Assembly: GCF_000182565.1 (NCBI RefSeq)
Contig: NW_015971546.1
Coordinates: forward strand, 605,407 to 669,406
Direction: 5' to 3'
DNA: 64,000 bases
Source of the DNA: Spizellomyces punctatus DAOM BR117
Lineage: Eukaryota > Chytridiomycota > Chytridiomycetes > Spizellomycetales > Spizellomycetaceae
Part shown: positions 48,972 through 62,888 of the stretch, in pieces
Numbering within the stretch: position 1 is the first letter of the stretch
Layout: each line of letters starts with the position of its first letter
Translations under genes and position numbers: made by a program
The notes under the pieces: model-generated
The model's input: only the letters and a program-made list of their open reading frames with translations
What the model was told of the DNA's origin: nothing
Database searches by the model: none

Positions 48972-51900
48972 GTTTGAAAAGTTTATCGCACCGGTGATAA
49001 ATAAGGTGAGCCAATTTGAGGTTTGAGACTTGCGTATAACAGCATGGCTAATATTGCCTTTCTCGCAGGTCCTTGGCGATTATGTTGGAAATTTGGAAAG
49101 TAAACAGCTGAGCATTGGGATATGGCAGGGTACATATCTATATCTGTTTTATAATAATATCGAGATTCTAAACTCGATTGGGCCTGTAGGGGATGTTGCG
49201 CTGCATAACTTGCGATTGAGAAAAGATGCCTTGGATAAATTTAATCTGCCTATTGAAGTTTTGGAAGGTGCGAAGAGGGGCGGCTGTCTAGTATGAATGT
49301 AGCCGTAACATGTGGACTCAAATTGGGAGATCTTAGGTTACCTGGGGGACCTGACACTTAGCATACCGTGGAATGACTTGAAGAACAAGCCAGTAAAGAT
49401 TTTCATCAACAATGTTTATTTGCTGGCGAGACCCAAAGCGGCTGGCGACTACGATCCGATCGAGGAAGATGAACGGATGCAAAAAGCAAAACAGGAACGT
49501 CTTGAAACCGCAGAGATGATCCTAAACCGCAAAAAGGAACCGCAGCTTGGTGAGCTATGATGCTACTGCGAATCTTGCGCCAGGTGACATAACTGAGCGG
49601 TCTGTCATGTCTTTCTAGAGGGAAAACAGAACGATACTACCTTCATGACGCAGCTTGTGACAAAGATCGTTGATAATCTGCAAATAACAATGAAAAACAT
49701 ACATATCCGATATGAGGATAGTTTGAGTAACCCATCAGTGTGTAGCCGTATATTTACTTTCTGATATCGGCTTCTGTATTTAACTCGTTGCTCACATGTC
49801 GTTTCATCTCAGAATCCTTTCTCGGTCGGCATTACTCTAGAAGAGCTCTCCGCGGTGTCATGCGATCAAAATTGGCAGCCGGCATTCATCCATGAACAAA
49901 CTGACATGATTCGAAAGGTAGCCTTCCCGATTGACGTGAATTGCTGCTTTGGGTTCTTATGCATTCACAGCTATCTAGACTTGGGAGCCTTGCTCTGTAT
50001 TTTAACACGCATTCTGAATCATTTTCCGGGAAGTCACCGGAGGAATTTATGAAGATTTTCCATGAATCGGTGCGTCAAATTGTAGCGTCATAATTACATT
50101 GAAGCTAATTTAGGCCATTGCACAAGATCGCAACAGGCGAACGGATTCCAATCAATCAGCAGTACATCTTAAAACCAGTCTCGGGTACTGCAAGAGTATG
50201 TTACCGTTCGATTTGGGCACTGTGACATATCCCATCAACACTTGTGATGCAGCTGAAAACTTACAAGAAACAACCCATTGACGACGCACGTCACACTGCG
50301 TGGTTGGAATTCGACGAGCTAGGCTTTGTCCTGGATAGGGCGCAGTTCACAAACTCAATCTCTCTACTGGGAGCATTTTCGTCCTACCTTCGATCACACA
50401 AGGTACGACTTTACACATTCTTGTCTGTGACTTTGGACTAACGTCCTACATTTGACGTTTGTTCATAGTACCGAAAATTCCGGCCGCCGCGCACGATTAC
50501 ACCAGTCATGGACCCGAAAGCTTGGCTAAAATATGCCGGTCAGTGTTACTTTACCAGAAGCTGTGGAGCGTCTGCTAATTCGAAATCATATCCTCAGCTA
50601 ACTCGATACTGTCCGATATACATGAGAAAAACCGCCGTTGGACATGGGCGTATTTTGAGGAGCGGCGGAAGGATCGTCTCCTCTATATCGAGCTCTACAA
50701 GCGCCAGAAAGAGGGAACCCAGTCCCTGGAGGTAATACCTTGTCTTCCATTTCGCGGATCTATGTAGTGTATCTTATCGGACCACAGGATCGAGTCCTAC
50801 TTAGTGACCTCGAAAGAAAGCTGTCATTTGAGGACATCTTACTCTACAGATCCGTCGCACTATCGCAGATGCGTAAATCAGCACCTACTAGTCCAAGTTA
50901 GTTCAGCAGTTGCTACAAGCGGTATCTTCTATTTCGAAAAAAGTACTTATCTCCCATTGTTCAGCCAAACTCGTCGAAAAGGAAACACCAAAGTCCACCA
51001 CCTGGAGTACTTTGAGCAATTGGTGGGGAGGAACATCGAAAACTGAGGTACTCCAAAGAGTGGTCGGGTTTGTCGTTTCCAGGCATGCTGAGATTCCATG
51101 ATAAACAACTCTTCATTGTAGGCATCAAAGTCTGGAGATAGTTTTCTAACAGACGATCAAATGAAGCAACTGTATGATACCATCGAATTTAATCCAGACG
51201 CGCCTACCGCAGCAGTCGAGCTTCCTCAAGACGTAATGTGGCACGCTCTGAACCTTTCATAGATGGTCCAAAAATAATTGTTTATTCTGGCTTAGGCGGT
51301 TCTCGTCAGCCTGCGGTCCCATTTGAAAAGTGGCTCACTGGCACTGAAAGATGCGCCCTCGGGTGCGGATACTTCTCTAATGTCTCTCATCTTCCAAGAC
51401 TTCCGTGCTAACGTGACGCAATATGTCGCGTCTTTGATGGGAAATATTACCTTGGGCAATATGGTTCTTAATGACAGCACCACCCCGGGGACTCTCTACC
51501 CGACGCTGATACAGGCGAAAAATAGAAAGGAAGATTTAGAAGCCAAGTGAGTCACGCGTCCTTTTTCAAAACTCTCTCTCAATACCAACCTCCGGCATAG
51601 GGAGCTGCAAGGCCCCTTCTTCAAGATGCAAGTTGAACATAACCCGTTAGATGGCCGAGCAGATGATGCCGTCTCGATCGTGATGTTACCTCTGCAAGTT
51701 GTCTATAACCCTGTTGCCATTAATACATTGGTCGGATTTTTCACACCCCCGCCCTCAGAGTTTGACATGGTGTCGACAATTCAGGTAAGCGCCCTCTGTT
51801 AGAAAGCGTATTTCGTAAGATTTTTATCGATCTCCCACAGGCCGTCGCGCAAGACACATTTGAAGGATTGACCGCGCAAACCAGGGCAGGGCTGGCTTAT

Positions 51901-54900
51901 GCGCTGGAGGAACACAAAACCTTGGATCTTAAAGTGGACTTCGCTGCACCGATCTTTGTGCTTCCTCAGAGGTAAATATATGAGTACGTGTTAGGAGAAT
52001 AGACGGAGAGACGTCAATATGCCCTTTCGTAGTTGTACCGACAGCCATTCAATGATGATGCTAGTGGATGCCGGCCATTTCCTGTTGGAAAGCAATTATG
52101 TGAATAAAGAAAAGAAGAAGGAGCTCCAATTAAAGCACGGTGCCCTGCATTCAGCCGAGGATCTGGGTGAATTAACAACTTTGCTTTACGACCGGTTTAC
52201 GTGCCAGCTCTCATCAGTGCAGGTACTTTCTCATAAGTGGTATCTTGTCCCCCCTCGTCTCACGACTTTGCGATCCGCTGTTGATTTTAGGTGTTGATTG
52301 GCCAATCATTAGACAGATGTTTGGAGGAAGCTCTAAGTGAGAGCCTCAAAGGGGAACTTCACCTGATCGAACGCGTAAACATGAGCTTCGTTCTCGAGAT
52401 GTGCATCCTCCCAAAACTTGTTGATTTTGCTCGAATGAAGATATCTGGCAACCTTCCGAGATTGCATCTGAATTTATCGGATCGCAAGTACAAAGTAATG
52501 ATGAGCATCGTGGATCTGATTACCAACCGCTCGCAGCCGATAGAGGACGGTCACTCCCAGCAACAAACAGAACCTGCTTCTGGAGCGCGTCCTTTACGCT
52601 GGAACTTGGTAGAAAATGAACCAGAAGTGGTTGTCTACGATGATGGCGACTCTTTCTATGACGCACCGGAGGAAATGGATGTGGACGCTCGGTCTGAGAT
52701 GACGGATGATTCAAAGGATCGAGTTCTAGTGGATCTTAGATTTGATGTCAATCATGCATCCGTTTCCCTAATGAAATCCGAGAAGGACCCCCACTTACCG
52801 GATCGACCGCTAGCTGATTTGACAATTGATACGTTCGGATTGAATGTGCGCTCGCTAACACATGAGCTGGATGTCAAGGTGCGCATTCGTGCCGTGGTAA
52901 TCGACGATAAACTACAGTCTGAAGAGTCGGAATTTCGTTATTTGTTGGCGCCAACGGTCAGTGATGACGCGGAGTCCATTACGAGCGATAAATCATCGGT
53001 GGATCAATTGATTCGCGTCCGATACCTGAGCATGAAGCCGACTAGCGCGGATTACAAAGGAATTGATCAATCGCTGGACGTTTCTTTCGCGGCTGTGACA
53101 GTGGTGCTGACAAGCAGCAGTGTCCTCATGTTGTACGACTTCATTCTTTCTACTTTCACCTCACCCAACGAGAACCCTCCAAACCACCAGCAATTGCAGG
53201 ATCATACTGGGGATGCATCTGATGAGGATGCCGCGATCGCCTCAGGCAAAACGACCTCCTTATTAGTCAACGCAAACATGAAGAGTATCGCGTTCGTGAT
53301 CAATCAAGATGGCCATCGCCTTGCAACAGCGCGATTTGGAGAGCTGCAGACCTCGGTATTAATGAAAAATAACGTTATGTCTGTTACAGGTGGGATTGGT
53401 GACTTAGCAGTGGTGGACGACGTTCAGAGAGTGGGAGATGGACGTCTTTTCCGCCAACTCCTGGAAATAGAAGGAGAAGAGCTCGCCCACTTCAAGTGGG
53501 AAACTTTCGATAAACTGTCGCCTCAGTATCCTGGGTATGATACGGCCCTGACGCTGAGAGGGTCTTCTATACGAATAACGTATCTGGAGTCTTTGCTGCA
53601 CGAACTCATGGAATATTTCAGCAAGTTCAGAGACATGCACGTACTCTTAGAGAGTGCTCGTAAGGCTGCCATTGAATCTGCTCAGCAAATTCAAGAGGCG
53701 GCAGGTAAATTTCATTACGATATCGAGATCCAGAGTCCCATCCTCGAATTTCCGAAAACATCTCTCCAATCGAGGGACACGCTTACAATCTTTCCGGGCA
53801 TTATATCTGCGAAGAATGTCTTCCAAACCGAGTTTGATGGCACTGACATCGATACGGTCACAGCAACGGTACACAACATGAAAGTCGCCACGTCGTTCAG
53901 CAAAGGTGCCGACGTTGAGCAACGACAGATCCTAGATAACGTAACTGTGAATGTCATCATGAAAACTGCTAATGGCTCTGATTCTTCCAGCATTCCCGAT
54001 TCCACCGTATGTACCAGCAAACCTTTCGTCTTGTGAAGCCCTGTTCTAACGACTTATTCCCACTCTCCTTGGCAGCTTGATGTCACAGTCTCCGATGTGC
54101 GAATCAAGACTACGCAACGTCAATATTCGTTCCTGCTTGAATTGGGGGAATCTCTAACTCGCCTCGCGTCTTCTGAAGTGACCGAGCTACCAGAGGAGTC
54201 ACAATTAGCGATAGTTGACCCGAAAGTCACTCCGTCGACCGTTGAACGTCCCAACAACCCACCTGCTGCTCGAGACATTAAGGTGACCATTCCTTCAATA
54301 TGCCTCGAGATCTTCAGGACCAATCATGACGAGATGGACACCTCCCTTGCGCAATTCGCGATGAATAAAGTCATTTTTAAGTTTTCGGCTTCGAAGGAAG
54401 GTTCTTCGGAAGCCGAGCTGCAGGTGAGGACATTCTCCGTACGTGATACACGCCAAGAGAACCGTAATTTCTTCCGGGAGATTATGCCATCCGCCGGCCG
54501 CGATGAAGATCAATTGGTAGTGCATTATTCGTCATCCGAAGCGGGTAGCAATACAATTGCGACATTGACTAGTCCTACAGTGATCCTAATCCCGGATCAT
54601 TTGTTTCTGGTGCGCGACTTCTTTGTTAAACCCCTGGCTTCGAAATCGAGCGAAGCTTCTGTTCAAAAGCAATCTACGGAGCTGCAGGAGACAGAACCCA
54701 GTAATGAAACCACAGCATCATACAGAGTGGATCTCATTGATATGGAACTAATCCTTCTTCACACGGCTGATGCTCCCTCTACGGAAGCAATTATTCTGTC
54801 GTCGAAACATTTGGCTGTTTGCCACGAGCATGTCACTACGGTCGGAATCAAAGAAATGGGAATGTATTTGTGCGAGATGGATAAGCGTGACGAGACTACT

Positions 54901-57900
54901 GTGCCATTTATTCAAGACTTCGACCTGACGCTGTCAATGGACAACCGAATGACGGCTCCTGGGCATAGTTTGAGCAACATCAATGTCGATCTTGCACCCG
55001 TTATGCTCAGAGTCTCTTATCGCGACATGTTGCTAATAACGGAGATCGTAACGGGGGTTAACACTCATTGGGCCGCATCGAATGCCGAAGGTTCCGCCGC
55101 CTCTGATACAAGCACGGAAGAAACCCAGGTAGTTTCAGCGCAAGAAAAGGTCATCATGGCGCGAGAAAGGGTATGTCAATGAATCTCGATGGCTCTATCG
55201 GTGTGATAGCTGCTCATTATTGCCACCCAGCTGCACGCGACTGTACAAGGATTCAGACTTGTGTTGATTGATGATCTCAATGATTTGCATTTACCTATGT
55301 TGGACATCATTATGGACAAACTCGTGATTGATCTGGCTGACTGGACGTCTACAGTAAGTTCGCATATGGCTCTCAGCAATACAAGCAAGAACATATACTA
55401 ACTGTAATGATAGATGCGGTTAGAGACTGCTCCATCACTATCCTGCAACTACTTCAATGTCAAGAATTCTCATTGGGAACCACTTATCGAGCCGTGGCAG
55501 TTTTTCATTAACGTAAGTGTCTAGCATAACTCTTGAGATTGTATGGCATGTGTGGACTCCGTTGTAACGCACTAGAGGCGTGTCATAGCTTGGCCGACAA
55601 TCTGCTACAGGAACGCTGTCGTTAGACGCATTCGCTAGAAAACGCCTCGAGGTCAACGTGACACACACATTTGTAGAAACTGTCCTAAGCACACTACACT
55701 TATGGAACAAGCAAGAAAGGGTACATGCAGCTTGAGACTGCACGTTTTCAACTATTGTATGCTGATTGAGCTCATCTACCCTGTCATGGAAATTCCCATG
55801 AATAGAGAGATCTCACCTCTCGAAGAGGCATGCACGCTCCCTACGTATTTCGAAATCGTACTGGTTACGACCTGTACGTCTGGGCAGACTCTGCGGATAG
55901 TGGCCTAGATACCGAATTGAAACAGCTTGCCAATGGACAAGATATGCAATGGCGGTTCGAGGATTGGCGAACCATGCGGGAGGTATGTTAATATTGACAA
56001 TTGTCGCCAACCATTTGTGGGACTTATTAAGTCCAAAATTCATTCAGAGAACAGTCCCAATATCGAACAAAGTGTCTCTCCAGTTGAACGGTCCCTCGTG
56101 GGAGACTTTGAAGGGCATTTCATTGGACCGGGAGGGAATGAGAACTTACATCTTACGACCCGCAATCAATCGTGTAGTCCATCGACTCGTATGTGAAGTG
56201 AAATTGAAGGATAACGTTAAAATTGTTACATTCCGTTCCGGATTGGAGCTGCAAAATGATACTAGCGTGACTGTCGATATGGTGGTGGTGAACAGTAAGA
56301 AACAGCGCACGACTAATGTCACTACCATTGGTACGCAAATGTCTTCTCATATCTCCTCATGCATCATGCTAAGTGACCGGTTTCCAGTTCCGGGGGAAGA
56401 GTTTTATGTTCCTATTGAGGCGTCTTATTATGATATGGTGCAAGTTCGGCCACACGGTAAGGTCTTGACACCGATTCGTTCTTGCTTGTTGTTAATATCA
56501 CATCTGCAAAAGGATTTGGATACGATTGGAGCACAGAGATCATCTTCTGGAAAGATCTGCAAAAACAGAAAGTCTGTGAGTATTAGTAGACCCAAAGTAG
56601 ATTGCGATATTTTTACGGTTGCGCTAATCCTTTAAGGGTGGCAGCTCTAATCACTTGCCGATCCACTGATCCCACGGCTCCCGCGTTTCGATTTCAACTG
56701 AACTGTGTTTACACGCACGGTACAAAAGACAGGTATGCCTAGGAGTGCAAATGTACTTGCCGTGCAGTCTTCAAAGCTCACAAACATGTCGTGTCTCCAG
56801 CACGTATCCAATGATGACAGTGAAGCTATTGCCGCCATTTCAACTAGAGAATCTGTTACCCTACGATATGCGCTATTCTTTGCACGACAAAACTGCAAGG
56901 CAGCAGCACACGGAAGTTCTGCGCAAGGGGGATCTACAGCCTATCCACACGGTAGATCCTACCCATCTGCTCGCCCTGGGCGTCGAGATCCCGGACTCCG
57001 GTAAGTGTTTCTGTTACACAGTTCACACGCTACCGTTGTGAGGGTCTTCGGCTTAGTCTATCACCTCAGCTTATCGACCCAGCGAAGTCGCCATCATCAC
57101 GAACTCTGAACTTGATTATCGCGACGAGACATTACGACTGGCTGATCCAAATGGGCAGCAGTTACTTTTGCGAATAAAATATCAGTAAGTTCGGCCCCCG
57201 CTTCTGAACGATAGGGCAAATATTTAATCACAACTTGAATATATTCAGAGATAAATTGGATATGCGCGGTCGCACAGTCAGCATCTACAGTCCATATGTT
57301 CTATTGAATAAGACGGGGGTGGACATGATATTCAGCACACGATCTTTGATGGGCGTCACACGCTACACAAGCCCTGCTGGTGAGTTTGTGCATTGTGATA
57401 GAAGAGAGCGAATCATCGCCAATGCTAATTCTCTATCTTCATTATCAGCAAATGAAAAAGAGGAGGTGCGGTGTACTACTCGTTTTTATGCAGTCAGCAA
57501 GCTAATCTCATCGTTATTGCAGGTCAAGCCTCTGCTTTTCTCCTTCCCGAATTTTGAACCACTTCGGTCGCGCGTGCAAGTCAAGGTTCTTCCAAACTCC
57601 GACTGGAGTAAGGTAAGTTGCCAAAACTGCCCTTGCTCCGTATCTACCGCACCAGTATGGTGAGCACTCACGTCGTCTGAAGCCCATTAGTTTCGATGCT
57701 GTGGGCAGCTCATTCGAAATATCTATATCCTCCTCGAAAACACGAACAGAAACACATATTGGGGCTACCATCAGAGAGGGAGAAGGAAAGGTAGGATTTT
57801 TGATACGATATTATCTGATATTTCCGACTAATGATGCCGCATCTCGATACAGTACTTCCTCACCAAAGTAGTGACCTTTGCCCCACGTTTCATTTTCAAA

Positions 57901-60900
57901 AATAACATGGATGAGGATATACAATTCCGGCAATTTGGCGCCACCACAACTAGTCATCTCCGCTCCCAGACTCAGACACCCTTACACACGTTGAACATGA
58001 CGGAAGGACCGCAGACGCAAATGTGTATACGTCTAACGGGGCTCATGAATGAATGGTGAGATGGTGGTCGGAAGCGTGATCCAGTGCTCAGTGAACTCCA
58101 AACTCAGATTTTTCTAGGTCAAATCCATTCGATGTAACACAAGTGGGAAGAGTGTATGTTAAACTGGGTCGCATGAGTTCTCCTGAGCAAGATTTGGTCC
58201 GCACCGAAGTCTTAATTCAGGACGCCACAATATTCGTTATATTTGCCGGACGCGAGACAAGATGGCCCTACAGAATAGAGAATCGCACGGACGTAGACGT
58301 TGACATCTGGCAACAGGTCTGCCTAACCTGTAGAGCAACTCATGTAGCTAAGTCGGTTATTAAAGCTGCATTTCATCATAGGGATCGAAAACACGATATA
58401 GGATTCCCAAGGGCGAGGAGAGACCCTATGCATGGGATTACCCGTCAGCTCCAAAAAAGACACTAATCCTCAGTGCGAACGGACGCGAAAGAGAAATCGA
58501 TGTATTGGAAATGGGACAGCTTGTGCCCTTCAAATATCCCGTACGATTGATTCTTCACTATTCCTTCTTCCCGATTGATTATTACTGACCATATCTTTGC
58601 CAAACAGGCGACTCCTAGTAGCAGAGGGGGAATCATGGCCATACACGTAGTCGCCGAGGGCCCTACCATTGTCGTCCGGCTCTCTCCATACGTTGAGAGC
58701 AAGAGCGCATTCAAAAAGAGCAGATCTAAGCCGGAATCCACTTCATCGGATGTTGACGTGAAGGAAACTTTCCAAATGGTTTGTGCTCTCAAGGATAGCA
58801 ATCATGTCCATGCCCTTCCCAAATTTAACCGCCCAGTGTCGTACTACTCCAGAAAAAGAAGGAAGCGAACATGTTGATGGCAGTGCAAGTACGTCTGGAA
58901 GGAATCGGGGTGTCCTTAATTAATAAGGGGATGCAGGTGAAGTCCATGGTTTCGTTGCCATTGGATACCCCGGTATTAACATCATCATGCGTAATATTAC
59001 AGGAGCTCCTGTATGCGTCAGCACGAAACCTGACATTTGCCTTTACGGACACTACGATGAATCAAGCGCTGAGCTTCAGCGTCAAGTGGCTACAGGTGGA
59101 TATCTATATGCCAGAGTCAACTGAGTTTGATGGAGAGTCTAATGTCAGCTTTGTATTTAGATTGACAACCAACTCTATGAAGGTCTGGAGCCAATCTTCC
59201 TCTATCCGACGGTCATTCCAAAGGAAGGAGAGGAGGACTACCATCCGATTCTTATGACCGCTCTTTCGCGGTCGAAAGATCCCTGTATGTGGCGGAAATG
59301 ATGTAAACGCTTGGAATGTTCATGATGCCTTATCCCGTGTAGCCTACGGCGTGGATTTCTTCGACTGGTTTACCATACTGCTCCAGGAACTCTCCGTGGA
59401 CATGGACGAGGAATTCCTGGGTGCATTAATAAGTTTCACAAAGTTCAATGTACCAGGGTGGGATGAGGAAAAAAGGTTGGTATGGATAGCACACGTAATA
59501 TGGCACAACTGGTCATTAATAATTCCCATCTATGCCTCAGTACGCTCTGCGACACGAGCATGTCAATACCAGAGCCGCCGCTCACACGGGACGACAACAA
59601 GATGTATTTTGAAACGTTCCTGCTTCAACCGGTCCAGATAAATGTATCCTTTGTCAGAACACAGACGGTTAATATCGAGGAAACGAGGTAATCATTTCCA
59701 CTGATCGGTTTCAAGTAAAAGCTCGCATATGAATCCGTTGATACCGTAGACCAAGGCACCACGGTGTATTGGCATTTGTGCTCGATGTTTTGACAATGAC
59801 ACTGGGCAATATACATGTAAGTACAAGGTACCGCAATGTGTTGACGTTTGTACTGGAACTAAACCATGCTACCTTGTACAGGATGCCCCCCTTCGCTTGA
59901 ATGTATGTACAGCCCTGCGCCTCTGCCGAAAATAAGAGTTGGTCTTCCCCTCACCTGCCTTCCTCTCTTACAGGCTCTAGAACTGAAGCACGCCAACGTT
60001 ACACTCAACCAACTTGTGGACCTTATTGTGAGGTTTTACTCTCAAGAGCTTATTGGACAGGTACAGGTCTGTCGGTGATTTTCGCAGTACAATCACCACT
60101 AATCTCTGCTTCAGGTTCATAAAGTAATCGGGTCAGCGGATTTCCTGGGAAATCCGGTTGGATTGTTTAACAATGTCAGCTCCGGGGTTAGCGACTTCTT
60201 CTACGAACCTCTGCAAGGTTTTGAAATCACAAGGCCACAAGATTTTGGTATAGGTGTAGCCAAGGTTTGTAGTGAACTCGAATTGCTGATCTTACGAGCT
60301 AGAAGAGTTCAACATTTTGGTCACCAGGGTGCCGCCAGTCTCTTCCGAAAAACTGTGTTCGGAGTATCAGATACGTTCTCCAAGTTCACAGGCAGCATCG
60401 GCAAAGGTTTGATTGGATGAAGCAGAATCCTGATACCAATACTGGAAACTAAACTCTGTAAATGAAAGGTCTCTCGGTTATCACAATGGATAGTGAGGTA
60501 TGAAATAGTATACTGTTTCGACAAGGTGTGGAGTGGCGTTGATGTCATTTTGCTTTCTTTTTTCCAGTTCCAACAGCGTCGTCGGCTGTCCAGTATAAGG
60601 TGAGAACAGCGTTTTAGTCGATATATGGCAGTTACTGAACTCGAGCATATGCCAGGAACCGCCCTCGACATGCTGTGTACGGAGTAACGACGGGTGCTAC
60701 TTCATTAGCCAGAAGCGTAGCAAGTGGGATCACCGGAGTGGTGGTAGGTGGAATTTAGAGTTGATTTGCCACAAACAATACTCATGGCATGTTTGTCTTC
60801 CCAAAGTCCAAGCCGTTTGAAGGTGCTCAAGAAGAAGGTGTCGGCGGATTCTTCAAAGGTCTCGGCAAAGGCATAGTGGGGTGAGTAGCGACTTAATTGC

Positions 60901-61753
60901 CCTCTGCTTCTGCACGTCGCTGATGAAATTGCAGTGTTGTTACGAAACCAGTTATTGGTGTGATTGATCTGGCAACGAATGTTGGCGAAGGTGAGGACTG
61001 AATTCTCGCTTCATCTTTTTATCATCTGTTGATATCTAATAAGAAGCACTCTCTTGATTAGGAATTCGCAACACAACCACCGTTTTCGACACTGACCTCG
61101 ACAGGCAAAGACTGCCCCGACATATCGGCAAAGACATGATCCTGACGGTACGAACGGAGCATCTGGTTTAACGATAGTACTTGTTTTCTAATTTGTAGCA
61201 GCCTTACAACCCTAGGGAAGCTCTGGGATTGAACTGGCTGAAAGGATTAGAGAGCGGACGATACTTTCATGAAGACTATATTGCGCACTTGGGTAGGTGT
61301 CCATTTCGTGTGCGCTTCTGGTGAATGGGCGGCAACCTAACCACTTATTCACACGCAGAATTGAGGATCGAGGACCTAGTGGCGATCGTAACAAATGTTC
61401 GCATAATTATGACGCGAATCAAAAAGCTGAAGATGGACTGGGAGATTCCATTCGAGGGTAAGTTGCTCTGATCTGATCCGGCATGTAAGAGTGGGAGAAC
61501 TCACTTGTTTGTCAGAACTGCAACTCGTTCGACCTGAAAGCGGGGGCATTACTCTTATCAAGAAGAGTCGGCAGCACGCGAGAGCCCGCGTTATTCCATG
61601 CCCCGACGCTGCTAGTGCACAGGTGCGTGTGCGAACTTGGCAGAACTTTGGTCGTGATTTTATGCTCAAAACCATCCTTTCACTTAGTGGTTTTGCGGTA
61701 TGCTGGAAGGCGCCTTCACCGACTTTATTGAGCAATACAAACCATATGAATAG
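48972..61753 (+). CDS. VPS13: VPS13, bridge-like lipid transfer protein
   Basis: VPS13 forms a long hydrophobic groove moving phospholipids between organelles at contact sites. The gene is 12.8 kb and would encode about 3,000 residues. ATG 48972 starts [12 protein letters not shown]; after an intron come [21 protein letters not shown] and [14 protein letters not shown], the chorein domain. Fungal/VPS13A-like N-terminal repeats follow ([20 protein letters not shown] at about 49660). Two large exons (about 52280-54010 and 54073-55172) hold repeating-beta-groove segments. The VAB adaptor-binding region spans about 56000-58500. The C-terminal ATG2_C-like helices contain [20 protein letters not shown] (about 60150) and [19 protein letters not shown] (about 60675). 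A final PH-like part, [13 protein letters not shown], leads to the end at TAG 61751-61753. Roughly forty short introns occur. No disabling lesion was seen. Confidence 0.95.
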
Positions 61754-61899
61754 TCTCAACCATCACATATTATACATTTTGTACTTAGGGCGATATTTCA
61801 AATTGTAATGCAACTCTCATGTGTCCCATTTTAATGCGTTTGTGACTCGCGTGTCCCACCCAGCCCAACGTTTTGATCATCGTTTTCTTTTCCATCAGC

Positions 61900-62652
61900 A
61901 TGAGCCCAAAACGTGTAGCACTTTCTTTCACTGGTGGGAAGGACTGTACGCTCACTCTCCATATACTAGCCAGCAACTCTGAGCTGGTTGTTCCACTACT
62001 GGTGACTTTTGCGCCTACACCTAGCTCGTCGACGAAACCGTTCCTCAGTCATCCGATTCCTTTAATAAAGAGAATAGCACAGTCCTTGCAGATAGAGCAT
62101 AGAGTACTATATATAGATGGCCCGGACTATATGAGCTCGTACGTCTCCCATTTCATCGCGTTAAAGGATGAAGGAATAGAGGAATTCGCCACAGGTGACA
62201 TTGAGGACGTCTGTTCGGATTTCATGGTATTGTGCCAGTACGGTTCGAGTGAGTGAAGGTAGTGACGAGATTGATGCCCTAGTTATTGTTGTCAGGGTCG
62301 TGCAGCACGGCAAGCAGGACTTCCTCTCAACCGGCCACTTTGGCAGGTTCCGCGGGCGTCCCTTCTATCACAGCTCTACGATACTTATGCGCTTTCCTTT
62401 GTTGTCACATGTGTCAATACTGAATCAGTGCCCCTTGAACTTGCCCGCAGGATGGTAGGCAAAGTCTTGACCAAGGATCTCCTTGATGAAATCATGTCCC
62501 AAAAGGAGTGCGAAACGGTTGATGCTTGTGGGGAGTTTGGGGAATATCACACAATGTGTTTGGACGGACCACTGTTCAAACAGCGAATACAGCTAATGAA
62601 AGGTCAGCAAATGGTCGATGGAAACTTTTTGTACTGGAAATTATTCGAATAG
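61900..62652 (+). CDS. DUF71/COG2102 PP-loop ATPase (DPH6-related), short form
   Basis: Two exons (61900-62226 and 62296-62652) give 227 residues. The N-terminus has the PP-loop FTGGKDCT, a variant of the SGGKDS signature of this ATP-pyrophosphatase-like superfamily. Next are EFATGDIEDV and, across the intron, RPLWQVPR. The C-terminus has DACGEFGEYHTMCLDGPLF, the DUF71 substrate-side motif. Human Dph6 (diphthine-ammonia ligase) shows 'EGDEVEDL' and 'GEGGEYETFTLDCPLF'. Here GDI and CGEFGEYHT resemble bacterial COG2102 members instead, and the RidA-like domains of yeast Dph6 are absent. So this may not be the diphthamide ligase, although DPH2 is 24 kb away. It starts 147 bp after the VPS13 stop on the same strand. 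Confidence 0.8.
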
Positions 62653-62888
62653 ACCGAGATAGATGAACGAACGAGTGACTGTTCTAGTTGTAGACCCATG
62701 CTCATACATTGTGATCTCTGCTAAATACACTAGAACGGGCTGGAGGCGTTGAGTCGTCCTAGTGAATTTGATATACTCTCTGGATTAACTCCCCAAGTGG
62801 GATGAGTTCCCGCAAAACAACAAAAGGAACTTCCAATCCGTAGAGTTGAGGTGAGCGCATTTGCAAAAAAAAGGCGATAATTTGATTA

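Noticed and set aside
52291-55182. Two large open frames as independent genes
   Set aside because: They are the two largest internal exons of VPS13, joined by a short GT-AG intron near 54010-54073.
62195-62458. Plus frame in the DUF71 gene read as a separate ORF
   Set aside because: It crosses the intron in the wrong frame; the spliced frame gives the conserved RPLWQVPR segment.
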